This document shows, piece after piece, positions 1-5,040 of a stretch of 5,040 bases of DNA (its first letter is position 1; each line of letters begins with the position of its first letter). This DNA is from Pyrinomonadaceae bacterium (lineage in GTDB: Bacteria; Acidobacteriota; Blastocatellia; Pyrinomonadales; Pyrinomonadaceae), in contig JACCTF010000759.1 in assembly GCA_013812565.1 (NCBI GenBank), forward strand, positions 1 through 5,040, in the 5' to 3' direction. Made by a program: the position numbers and the translations under genes. The notes beneath the pieces were generated by a model. The model did not search any database and had not been told where the DNA came from. It worked only from the letters and a program-made list of their open reading frames with translations.

Positions 1-264
1 GTGCTCTATGGTTTGCTTGCGTTCTATGAGCTACTGATCTTCATCCGCATCATCTTCTCGTGGGGCATGGTCAGTGAGTTCAATCCCATGATGCGCCTTC
101 TCGTTCGCGCGACCGACCCGCTGCTCGTTCCGCTGCGGCGGATGATCCCGCCGCTCGGCATGTTCGATATTTCTCCGATCGTCGCTTTCTTTATCCTGTG
201 GCTTTTTGAAGGGGCCGTCGCCGGAACATTGCTGCGCGGCTTGCCTCTGCGATTAGTCGGTTGA
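1..264 (+). CDS. yggT: YggT family integral membrane protein (probably 5'-partial)
   Basis: This small membrane protein belongs to the YggT family (Ccb3/YlmG-like), whose members sit in the inner membrane and are linked in the literature to envelope homeostasis, osmotic tolerance or cell division; the exact reaction is unknown. Two hydrophobic segments are visible, at about residues 3-22 and 57-78. Between them lies the family loop RATDPLLVPLRRMIPP (residues 36-51), and RIIFSW (residues 16-21) is the usual end of the first helix. The reading frame opens on a GTG at the very first base. Family members usually have a few more residues before the RxxxSW motif, so the true start may lie upstream of the window. 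The gene ends 10 bases before the yggU start, and yggT-yggU adjacency is common in bacteria, so the two are probably co-transcribed. Family assignment is firm; the start is not. Confidence 0.88.
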   Translation: MLYGLLAFYELLIFIRIIFSWGMVSEFNPMMRLLVRATDPLLVPLRRMIPPLGMFDISPIVAFFILWLFEGAVAGTLLRGLPLRLVG

Positions 265-274
265 GTAGCGACTG

Positions 275-565
275 ATGATCGCGTGCGAAGAACGTGACGG
301 CGCAATCTATTTTGCCGTGCGTGTTGTGCCGCGCGCCGCGCAGAGCGTTGTGATCGGCGAACACGACAGCGTTTTGCGCGTGAAACTCGCCGCGCCGCCG
401 GTCGAAGGTGCGGCGAACAAAGAATTAATACGACTGCTGGCAGATGTTTTCGGCGTACCGTCGCGTGCAGTTGAGATCACCGGCGGACACACCTCTAAGC
501 TCAAACGGGTGCGCGTCCGCGGCGCGAGTCGGGCTGCTCTCCAGAACCTCGCGGCGGTGGGATAA
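275..565 (+). CDS. yggU: YggU / DUF167 family protein
   Basis: This is a 96-residue cytosolic protein of the YggU/DUF167 family, small alpha/beta proteins of unresolved function. The family signatures are present: VRVVPRAAQ (residues 15-23) in the first strand, the LAAPPVEGAANKEL block (residues 38-51) leading into the main helix, and GGHTSKLKRVRVRG (residues 70-83) corresponding to the conserved GxxSRxKxV region. Length matches the usual 90-100 residues. The ATG follows the yggT stop by 10 bases without a strong Shine-Dalgarno sequence, which suggests translational coupling to yggT. The family call is secure, and the biochemical role cannot be inferred from the sequence. Confidence 0.9.
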   Translation: MIACEERDGAIYFAVRVVPRAAQSVVIGEHDSVLRVKLAAPPVEGAANKELIRLLADVFGVPSRAVEITGGHTSKLKRVRVRGASRAALQNLAAVG

Positions 566-571
566 ACGTGG

Positions 572-601
572 TTGCGACCCCTGAAAATCGCGTGATATAT
601 T
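572..601 (+). promoter_or_regulatory. Candidate sigma70-type promoter for yebC
   Basis: In the 85-base gap before yebC, TTGCGA (572-577) and TATATT (596-601) are separated by 18 bases. The first matches the -35 consensus at four of six positions, the second the -10 consensus at five of six. Transcription would start near 608, giving a 5' leader of about 40 bases. It suggests that yebC can be transcribed separately from yggT-yggU. Consensus matches alone are weak evidence in a genome whose sigma factor preference is unknown. Confidence 0.42.
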
Positions 602-650
602 CGCGTCCCGCTTCTATCCATCAAGGGTTTTATAAGGATCGTTTAAACAG

Positions 651-1394
651 ATGTCTGGACACTCCAAGTGGCATACCATCAAACACAAAAAGGGCGCGCT
701 CGATGCCAAGCGCGGTAAGCTTTTTACGAAGTTGATCAAGGAGATCACGGTCGCGGCGCGCAGCGGCGGCGGCGATGTGGACGCAAACGCGCGCCTGCGT
801 AAAGCGATTGCCGACGCCAAGGCCGGGAACATGCCGAACGACACAATCGACCGTGCGATCAAACGCGGCACCGGCGAACTCGAAGGCACTTCTTACGATG
901 AGATAGTCTACGAAGGCTATGGCCCGGGCGGCGTCGCCGTGATGGTTGATGCCATGACGGACAATCGCAACCGCACGGTCGCAGAGATCCGGCACATCTT
1001 CTCAAAGAACGGAGGCAATCTCGCCACCACCGGAGCAGTCGGTTGGATATTCGAAAAGAAGGGCTACATGGTCGTGGACAAAGCGGCGAAGCCTGAGGAA
1101 GAGCTCTTCGAGATTGTGACAGAAGCGGGCGCAGAAGATTTGCGCGACGACGAAGACAATTTCGAAATCATCACTGCTCCCGAAGATTTCGACACCGTAC
1201 TCGCAGCCGTCAAGAAAGCGGGTGTCGAACCGCAGATTGCCGAAGTCGAATTGTTGCCCAAAGAGTACAAAAAGCTTGAGGGTCAAGAGGCCAAGCAAAT
1301 GCTCAAGTTGATGGACACCCTTGAAGATCACGACGACGTGCAGAAGGTCTCCGCCAACTTCGACATCAGCGAAGCCGAAATGGCAAATGCATGA
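651..1394 (+). CDS. yebC: YebC/PmpR/TACO1 family regulatory protein
   Basis: This is a full-length (247-residue) member of the YebC/PmpR/TACO1 family. Members have been described as DNA-binding transcriptional regulators and, more recently, as ribosome-associated factors that relieve stalling on difficult sequences such as proline stretches. The diagnostic N-terminus [15 protein letters not shown] is present, followed by [19 protein letters not shown] (24-42), the [30 protein letters not shown] segment (about 46-75), [13 protein letters not shown] (87-99), TDNRNRT (103-109) and [19 protein letters not shown] (120-138). The C-terminal [17 protein letters not shown] (222-238) is also conserved. 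The start is fixed by the MSGHSKW motif. An AAGGA (634-638) lies 12 bases upstream, rather far for a Shine-Dalgarno sequence. Adjacency to ruvC is widespread in bacteria and supports both calls. Confidence 0.97.
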   Translation: MSGHSKWHTIKHKKGALDAKRGKLFTKLIKEITVAARSGGGDVDANARLRKAIADAKAGNMPNDTIDRAIKRGTGELEGTSYDEIVYEGYGPGGVAVMVDAMTDNRNRTVAEIRHIFSKNGGNLATTGAVGWIFEKKGYMVVDKAAKPEEELFEIVTEAGAEDLRDDEDNFEIITAPEDFDTVLAAVKKAGVEPQIAEVELLPKEYKKLEGQEAKQMLKLMDTLEDHDDVQKVSANFDISEAEMANA

Positions 1395-1399
1395 AAACA

Positions 1400-1467
1400 G
1401 TGACAAGTGACGAGTGACAAGATAAAAACTTCTTGCTCGTCACTCGTCACTTGTCACCTGTCACTTG
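1400..1467 (+). repeat. Heptamer inverted repeat forming a 19-bp stem between yebC and ruvC
   Basis: Three tandem heptamers of the form GTGAC(A/G)A run from 1400 to 1420. Four heptamers of the opposite orientation, (C)(T/C)(C/T)GTCA, run from 1436 to 1463, with a partial fifth to 1467. The two blocks pair perfectly over 19 bp (GTGACAAGTGACGAGTGAC at 1400-1418 with 1439-1457), leaving a 20-base A/T-rich loop. The repeat begins 5 bases after the yebC stop and ends 4 bases before the ruvC ATG. No T-run follows the stem, so it is not a standard intrinsic terminator, although it could still attenuate transcription or protect the upstream mRNA. I recall similar GTGAC-type short repeats as scattered intergenic sequence in other bacterial genomes, but could not check this. 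Confidence 0.9.
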
Positions 1468-1471
1468 AATT

Positions 1472-2023
1472 ATGCGTGTACTAGGAATTGATCCAGGCAG
1501 CCAGACGACCGGATGGGGCGTGATCGAAGGCGATGCGCGCCGTTATCAGTTAGTTGAGTACGGCGCGATACGGACTGTGGCGGGCGGAAAATTCTCCACT
1601 CGACTATTAAATATAGCCAACGATTTGGAGTGGGTGATAGCGCGTTACACGCCTGAGGTCTGTGCGGTTGAAGAAATCTTCTTTGCCGTCAATATCAAAA
1701 CTGCTCTTAAACTCGGACACGTTCGTGGCGTCTGTCTGCTGGCTGGCGAGCGGGCCGGGTTGGAAATACACGAGTATGCGACACGCCTTGTGAAGCAGAC
1801 CGTGGTCGGCTATGGAGCCGCCGAAAAGCATCAAGTGCAAGAGATGGTTCGCTTGCTGCTCAAACTCGCCCGCCCCCCGCAACCCCATGACTCTGCTGAT
1901 GCGTTGGCCGTTGCGATCTGCCACATGCATCACGCAGACTCTCTGCTGCGTGCCTCAAAGGCTGAAGCACAAGTTAAACTCGCTTCTCTATCACAGGCGG
2001 CCTTCCGCCGCCGGTCTCGCTAG
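1472..2023 (+). CDS. ruvC: Crossover junction endodeoxyribonuclease RuvC
   Basis: RuvC is the dimeric Holliday junction resolvase that nicks symmetric strands of four-way junctions after RuvAB branch migration, in recombinational repair. The RNase H-like fold signature begins at once with MRVLGIDPGSQTTGWGV. The four acidic metal ligands can be placed as D7 (GIDPGS), E67 (CAVEEIFF), D140 and D143 (HDSADALAVAICH), matching D7, E66, D138 and D141 of the E. coli enzyme. The helix NIKTALKLGHVRGV (residues 74-87) carries conserved substrate-binding residues, and KQTVVGYGAAEKHQV (108-122) is also typical. At 183 residues it is slightly longer than E. coli RuvC, with a basic tail ending RRRSR. No Shine-Dalgarno sequence precedes the ATG, because the heptamer repeat fills that space. 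ruvA and ruvB do not follow here, so they must be elsewhere in the genome. Confidence 0.97.
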   Translation: MRVLGIDPGSQTTGWGVIEGDARRYQLVEYGAIRTVAGGKFSTRLLNIANDLEWVIARYTPEVCAVEEIFFAVNIKTALKLGHVRGVCLLAGERAGLEIHEYATRLVKQTVVGYGAAEKHQVQEMVRLLLKLARPPQPHDSADALAVAICHMHHADSLLRASKAEAQVKLASLSQAAFRRRSR

Positions 2024-2049
2024 ACCGCCCGCCTCACGCCGCGCGGTCT
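2012..2049 (+). other. Overlapping alternative hairpins at the ruvC stop codon
   Basis: CGGTCT (2012-2017) pairs with AGACCG (2022-2027) across a 4-base loop that includes the first base of the ruvC stop codon. The same AGACCGC (2022-2028) can instead pair with GCGGTCT (2043-2049), so the two stems exclude each other. A further 5-bp hairpin, GGCGG/CCGCC, lies just upstream at 1996-2009. Only a weak T-containing tail (CTTATT) follows the distal stem, so a Rho-independent terminator is possible but not convincing. Confidence 0.35.
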
Positions 2050-2089
2050 TATTGGCTCAGCTTTAGCCCCCGGATAAGCTCACCCAACC

Positions 2090-2096
2090 AAAGGAG
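2090..2096 (+). promoter_or_regulatory. Ribosome binding site that decides the start of the SH3-like gene
   Basis: AAAGGAG is a strong Shine-Dalgarno match. Two ATGs follow, at 2101 and 2106 in different frames. The first is only 4 bases from the site and its frame stops after 13 codons. The second is 9 bases away, at good spacing, and opens the 247-codon frame with a signal-like N-terminus, so 2106 is the functional start. Confidence 0.75.
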
Positions 2097-2105
2097 TCTC
2101 ATGCC

Positions 2106-2849
2106 ATGCCTCTTCGTCTTTTACGAAGCAGAACTGTTTTGACTGCATGCGCACTGACCGTCGCCCTGCTTCTGGCCGCTTCATATATACAGGCGCAGCA
2201 ACGACGTGGGGACCGCAGTGCACGGCGTGCCGTCGTGGTTGATGAAAGATTAGCGGCGTTGCGGACTGAGGCTCGACTAGAAGCAACTCTGGAGCAACGT
2301 CTCAGTCGTGGGCGGGTGGTCCAAATCATAGGGACAAAACGCGCGCCCGACGGGGTGATGTTTTATCGCGTCGCGGTGACACGCCGCACGAGAGGCTGGG
2401 TACAAGCCGAGAGCGTTGTTTCGCCTGCACGCGCCGGAGATGACGCGAGATTACTGCGCCTTGTTCGTGACTCCGAAGGATTCGACCGTGTGGCGCGCAC
2501 CTGCATCTTCCTCGACGTGTTTCCCAAGTCACCTTTGCGGCCAACCGCGCTGCTATTATTAGGCAAAGCCGCAGAGGAAGCTGCCGGTGAACTTTCGCGC
2601 GAAGCCGCGCGTCGCCTCGATGAGCGCGAGATAACGGCGGGCGGCGCGCCAGTCCATAGCTACTTCATGAACTACAACGGACTCGATAGGTACAACAAGC
2701 AGGGCGTCATCTTTACCTACGACCGTGCGTCGCGGGCCTTCCGCTACGATGGCGCAAGTTGGCGCGAGATCATACGCCGCCACCCGCACAGCCCCGTAGC
2801 CGCGGAGGCTCGCAAGCGACTCGATTCATACAACGCAGTGATCAAGTAA
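2106..2849 (+). CDS. Exported or anchored protein with SH3-like and TPR-like regions, function unknown
   Basis: The 247-residue product has an N-terminal export signal or membrane anchor: arginines at 4, 7 and 9, then a hydrophobic core at about 11-27 ending in an AASYIQA stretch that is only a marginal cleavage site. It is therefore likely periplasmic or tethered to the outer face of the inner membrane. Residues about 42-106 look like a bacterial SH3-like domain: a VVVDERLAALR opening, the turn RGRVVQIIG, then FYRVAVTRRTRGWVQAESVV, where GWV before the last strand is typical. Two helical segments with TPR-like spacing follow: a FPKSPLRPTALLLLGKAAEEAA stretch around 139-160, and one ending HPHSPVAAEARKRLD around 226-240. 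Between them is an aromatic-rich stretch (SYFMNYNGLDRYNKQG, 185-200). A role in envelope or peptidoglycan binding is plausible but unproven. The domain calls rest on motif appearance only. Confidence 0.8.
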   Translation: MPLRLLRSRTVLTACALTVALLLAASYIQAQQRRGDRSARRAVVVDERLAALRTEARLEATLEQRLSRGRVVQIIGTKRAPDGVMFYRVAVTRRTRGWVQAESVVSPARAGDDARLLRLVRDSEGFDRVARTCIFLDVFPKSPLRPTALLLLGKAAEEAAGELSREAARRLDEREITAGGAPVHSYFMNYNGLDRYNKQGVIFTYDRASRAFRYDGASWREIIRRHPHSPVAAEARKRLDSYNAVIK

Positions 2850-2968
2850 ATGATCTGTCTTAACCGCATGGCTTTGTGATATAAGCAGCCTTCGTCTTGA
2901 GGCACTCCGCGAGCTAAATCGAACCATAGAAGATTGGGACAGTCAACAAAGTGGTTCTTTGTCTCCGA

Positions 2969-3049
2969 GCACCGAAGGTGCGTCATTCAACAGCCCAGCG
3001 CATCGCGCTGGGTGAGGTTGTCACCAAGACCAGCAAGCACTGTAAGTGC
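2969..3049 (+). repeat. Left unit of the inverted hairpin element
   Basis: This unit has three stems of 5, 8 and 5 bp in the order small-large-small. The loops are GAA, ATC and GTA. The two small hairpins are themselves related: both read GCAC, a short loop and GTGC, each followed by GTCAT. Confidence 0.75.
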
Positions 3050-3070
3050 GTCATAAGCAAGCATTATTTC

Positions 3071-3150
3071 GCCCCTACAGGGCTTGATTGTCGATTAGCC
3101 GTGTGACCTGGCGCGGTGCGCCAGGCTACTGAATGGCGTCCTTTCAGGAC
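3071..3150 (-). repeat. Right unit of the inverted hairpin element
   Basis: Read on the minus strand, the order matches the left unit: GTCCT-GAA-AGGAC, a spacer ending GTAG, CCTGGCGC-ACC-GCGCCAGG, another spacer, and GCCCT-GTA-GGGGC. The innermost 16 bases match the left unit at 13 positions. The pair next to the last loop is a G.U wobble in minus-strand RNA but a C.A mismatch in plus-strand RNA. Confidence 0.75.
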
Positions 3151-3176
3151 TTAAGGTAAGGAGATTGCTCTGTTAA

Positions 3177-3202
3177 GGCACACGTAATTCCGCGAGTGTG
3201 CC
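3177..3202 (+). other. 7-bp hairpin in the leader of the SIR2-like gene
   Basis: GGCACAC (3177-3183) pairs perfectly with GTGTGCC (3196-3202) over a 12-base loop, 83 bases before the SIR2-like start codon. It lies outside the six-hairpin element and its sequence is unrelated. It could be an operator-like dyad or an mRNA leader structure. No function can be assigned. Confidence 0.35.
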
Positions 3203-3274
3203 AATGTTGTCAGGTTCGATTTAGTTGCTTAGGCGGTTAAACGCCGTTCCAGTGTTCAATCTACTCTTACCCTC

Positions 3275-3280
3275 AGGAGA
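3275..3280 (+). promoter_or_regulatory. Ribosome binding site of the SIR2-like gene
   Basis: AGGAGA lies 5 bases before the ATG at 3286, good Shine-Dalgarno spacing. No other start in this frame with a comparable site occurs before the SIR2 fold begins, so it fixes the start. Confidence 0.75.
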
Positions 3281-3285
3281 AACAT

Positions 3286-5040
3286 ATGAGTACGGTAGAT
3301 TTGGAAGTCGCCGTTAATGAGATACAGCAGGCGTGTGAAGGCGTTCAGGGAGGACGGCTACCGTACTTCTTTCTGGTGGGGGCGGGCATTTCCAAACCAC
3401 CCATTAGCCTCGCATCGGAGATTGAAGCGGAGTGTAAAAAGACTGCCCAAAAACGCAACAGGATAGATGACCCACCTGGAAAACACCCGATGGACACCTA
3501 TTCTCACTGGTTCAAGAAAGCCTATCCATCACGAGTTTTAGGGCAAAAATATCTACAGGGTCTGATGAGGGACAAAAATATCTCGCAGGCGAATTTTCGC
3601 CTGGCCCACTTGGTGTTGGAAAAGAAGATCGCAAACCTTGTCGTCACCACCAATTTCGACGATTTCCTTTCACGGGCATTAATACTTTTCGGAAAGCACG
3701 CCATCGTCTGCGACCATCCCATGATGGCCGAACGCATTGATCCCGAAGAACAAAACGAAATTCAAATCGTGCATGTCCACGGCACTTACTGGTTTTATGA
3801 TTACGTCAACCTACGTGAGGACATCACGAATCGCGCGCAACCTTCGGCGCAAACCACTTCGACGATGGTGGCTTTGCTCGATAACATTCTGTCCCGACGC
3901 GTGCCGCTGGTGATTGGCTACAGCGGATGGGAGGGGGATGTCGTGATGACTGCGCTTAAACGTAGATTAAGCGGTAGGAACCTTCCGCATCCGTTGTACT
4001 GGTTTTGTTACCGGCAAGCCGAGATCGAATCATTGCCCGATTGGTTGAAATTCCACCCGGATGTAAATTTTGTAATTCATCAACAGAAATCCAAAAGCCA
4101 ATCTGATACCGAACGAGTTGAAGGGGAAAGCAGTATCCAGAGCCGAATGACACTTCCTCCGCAAGCCGAGGCGAAAGGGATTTCTGACAAAGGAAGCGAA
4201 GAACCTGTATTACCCGCGCAGCAGGTTTTGGACAAACTCATTCAAGCATTTGCACTCAAGGCCCCGAACCTCACCAGTGATCCGCTTCAGTTCTTTGCCG
4301 ACCAGCTTCGCAGGTCGCTGCCGCAAGACGATGCCGGGCAATCAGAAGGGGACATCTACTTTATCAAGAGTGTCGTTGAGCGAATCGAACGAGCAAAGCA
4401 AAGGGAACAAGAGGAAACACAAACAATTCAACTCATAGAATCTCAGTTGGAGAAAGTGCGGGACGCTCTACGTCGTTCGCAGTACCGTGAGGCTATCGAA
4501 CAAGGTAGAACAATTCGCACTGACAATATGACCGCCACACAACTGCGCGAGCTTATGAATGCAATGTGGTCAGCCGCATCTCTGCTTAATGACAATTCTA
4601 TAGAAGAACTCAACGGCTACGATATGGTTATCACCATTGATGGCATAATGGTGGAACGAAAGATCGAAGAACCTAGCTTACGTGAGATGGTGGCAAAGGC
4701 GTTGGTCAGCAAGGGCTACAGGCTTGGCGTGCTCAACCGGAATGAAGAAGCGGTTGCTGCCTATGACGAGGTGGTGAAGCGGTTCGGTGAGGCGACTGAA
4801 GCTGGCTTGCGTGAGCAGGTGGCATGGGCTCTTAATGGGATTGGTTTCCAAATGATATGTGAGGCGAAACAGTCCTGGGCAAATGATGATGAACAATTGG
4901 CACGTTCAATTTTATTCAAAGCTCAAGAGAAGATAACTTCAGCGCTAGAACGCGCGCCTGAAAACCCCGTCCTCTTAGGGAATCAAGGCTACATAGCGTT
5001 CCTCTTAGGCGATAAGGCCAGAGCTCACGAACTTCTGACT
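3286..5040 (+). CDS. SIR2-like domain protein with C-terminal TPR repeats (3'-partial, putative anti-phage NADase)
   Basis: This frame is open for 585 codons and runs off the window. Residues about 25-265 form a SIR2-like NAD-binding domain: the nucleotide-binding motif FLVGAGIS (29-36), VVTTNFDDFL (119-128) with N123 and D125 matching the sirtuin QNxD site, VHVHGT (162-167) with H165 as the probable catalytic histidine, and LVIGYSGWEGD (208-218). Active-site residues appear intact, so NAD+ hydrolysis is more likely than a dead domain. A charged, low-complexity linker follows (about 266-310), then a helical region and a probable coiled coil (about 360-398). TPR repeats are clear at 470-503 (LGVLNRNEEAVAAYDEVVKRFG inside) and about 559-585. 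There is no P-loop, so it is not an Avs/STAND protein, and no SLOG domain is seen, unlike ThsA. SIR2 effectors joined to helical sensor regions occur in anti-phage systems (DSR, SIR2-HerA, Thoeris, SIR2-pAgo), where NAD+ depletion aborts infection. That role here is inferred from architecture. Confidence 0.85.
   Translation, partial: MSTVDLEVAVNEIQQACEGVQGGRLPYFFLVGAGISKPPISLASEIEAECKKTAQKRNRIDDPPGKHPMDTYSHWFKKAYPSRVLGQKYLQGLMRDKNISQANFRLAHLVLEKKIANLVVTTNFDDFLSRALILFGKHAIVCDHPMMAERIDPEEQNEIQIVHVHGTYWFYDYVNLREDITNRAQPSAQTTSTMVALLDNILSRRVPLVIGYSGWEGDVVMTALKRRLSGRNLPHPLYWFCYRQAEIESLPDWLKFHPDVNFVIHQQKSKSQSDTERVEGESSIQSRMTLPPQAEAKGISDKGSEEPVLPAQQVLDKLIQAFALKAPNLTSDPLQFFADQLRRSLPQDDAGQSEGDIYFIKSVVERIERAKQREQEETQTIQLIESQLEKVRDALRRSQYREAIEQGRTIRTDNMTATQLRELMNAMWSAASLLNDNSIEELNGYDMVITIDGIMVERKIEEPSLREMVAKALVSKGYRLGVLNRNEEAVAAYDEVVKRFGEATEAGLREQVAWALNGIGFQMICEAKQSWANDDEQLARSILFKAQEKITSALERAPENPVLLGNQGYIAFLLGDKARAHELLT

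Larger units (their letters stand above)
2969..3150. repeat. 182-bp palindromic multi-hairpin element (two inverted small-large-small units)
   Basis: Six hairpins are spaced along the element, five with perfect stems and 3-base loops. They are GCACC/GGTGC (2969-2981), CCCAGCGC/GCGCTGGG (2994-3012), GCACT/AGTGC (3037-3049), GCCC/GGGC (3071-3083, one mismatch next to the loop), CCTGGCGC/GCGCCAGG (3107-3125) and GTCCT/AGGAC (3138-3150). The right half is an inverted copy of the left half. Its outer 44 bases (3107-3150, reverse-complemented) align without gaps to 2969-3012 with 30 identities, and 10 of the 14 differences are five compensating stem-pair changes. The symmetry centre is near 3060, in a short A/T-rich spacer with ATAA/TTAT at 3053-3056 and 3064-3067. 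It resembles BIME-like pairs of REP sequences, or a non-autonomous mobile repeat. I saw no target-site duplication or transposase. Confidence 0.85.
2850..3285 (+). other. Gene-free intergenic region of about 435 bases, rich in hairpins
   Basis: No convincing coding region exists on either strand. From left to right it contains about 95 bases of unremarkable sequence and a 6-bp hairpin (ACAAAG 2946-2951 with CTTTGT 2957-2962). Next come the 182-bp inverted hairpin element at 2969-3150, a 7-bp hairpin at 3177-3202 and a weak 4-bp GGCG/CGCC hairpin at 3232-3245. It ends with the ribosome binding site of the SIR2-like gene. No T-run terminator for the upstream gene and no convincing promoter for the downstream gene could be identified, although the latter presumably lies here. 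Confidence 0.8.

Noticed and set aside
307..624. Minus-strand open frame of 105 codons across yggU
   Set aside because: It is an antisense shadow of a conserved gene, with arginine/threonine-rich content typical of reverse-strand GC-rich coding DNA.
1002..1406. Minus-strand open frame of 134 codons across yebC
   Set aside because: It mirrors well-conserved yebC sequence and has no ribosome binding site or recognisable domain.
1400..1457. Intrinsic terminator after yebC
   Set aside because: The stem is strong, but the loop is 20 bases and no T-run follows. The next bases lead straight into the ruvC start.
1400..1467. Possible CRISPR-like array
   Set aside because: The units are 7 bases, contiguous, in both orientations and without spacers, so this is a simple inverted tandem repeat.
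1812..2066. 84-codon + strand open frame overlapping the ruvC 3' part
   Set aside because: It lies in another frame of ruvC, whose catalytic DSAD motif occupies the same bases, and its product has no recognisable motif.
2744..2986. Minus-strand open frame entering the 2850-3285 gap
   Set aside because: It overlaps the end of the SH3-like gene, its product shows no domain, and it has no convincing start signal. It does not explain the hairpin element.
3208..3253. Promoter for the SIR2-like gene using TTGTCA (3208-3213) or TTGCTT (3225-3230) as -35
   Set aside because: No acceptable -10 hexamer lies 16-18 bases downstream of either, so no promoter is called.
4250..4438. 62-codon + strand open frame inside the SIR2-TPR gene
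   Set aside because: It is out of frame with a long domain-bearing reading frame, and its low-complexity Ser/Arg/Lys composition looks like a shadow.
3286..5040. Avs-type STAND NTPase with SIR2 effector
   Set aside because: No Walker A or Walker B motif is visible between the SIR2 domain and the TPR repeats, and the intervening region is too short for a STAND module.

Overview
The window looks like a chromosomal segment from a moderately GC-rich bacterium. No marker settles the taxon. The housekeeping genes (yggT, yggU, yebC, ruvC), the style of the intergenic repeats and a secreted SH3-like/TPR-like protein (2106-2849) together recall Acidobacteriota of the Blastocatellia type. That placement is a low-confidence inference. 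Every gene I can support lies on the + strand.

The left half (1-2023) is a conserved core block. It holds a YggT-family membrane protein cut by the window edge, a YggU/DUF167 protein 10 bases downstream, the translation/transcription factor YebC behind a plausible sigma70-type promoter, and the Holliday junction resolvase RuvC. The yebC-ruvC gap is almost filled by a heptamer repeat (GTGACAA-like units in both orientations) that forms a perfect 19-bp stem and leaves ruvC without a visible Shine-Dalgarno sequence.

The middle (2024-3285) holds one exported or membrane-anchored protein with an SH3-like region and TPR-like helices. A gene-free stretch of about 435 bases follows. It contains a 182-bp element (2969-3150) made of two copies of one small-large-small hairpin unit in inverted orientation. 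Aligning the outer 44 bases of one arm with the reverse complement of the other shows that 10 of the 14 differences are five compensating base-pair changes in stems. The folded structure therefore appears to have been maintained while the sequence changed.

The right third (3286-5040) is the first 585 codons of a large gene, still open at the window end. It encodes a SIR2-like NAD-binding domain with its key motifs intact, then a charged linker and TPR repeats. The architecture fits an NAD-consuming anti-phage effector with a helical sensor or partner-binding domain. The A-rich stretches in this gene and the repeat element before it suggest the boundary of an accessory or defence region. Partner genes, if any, lie beyond the window.
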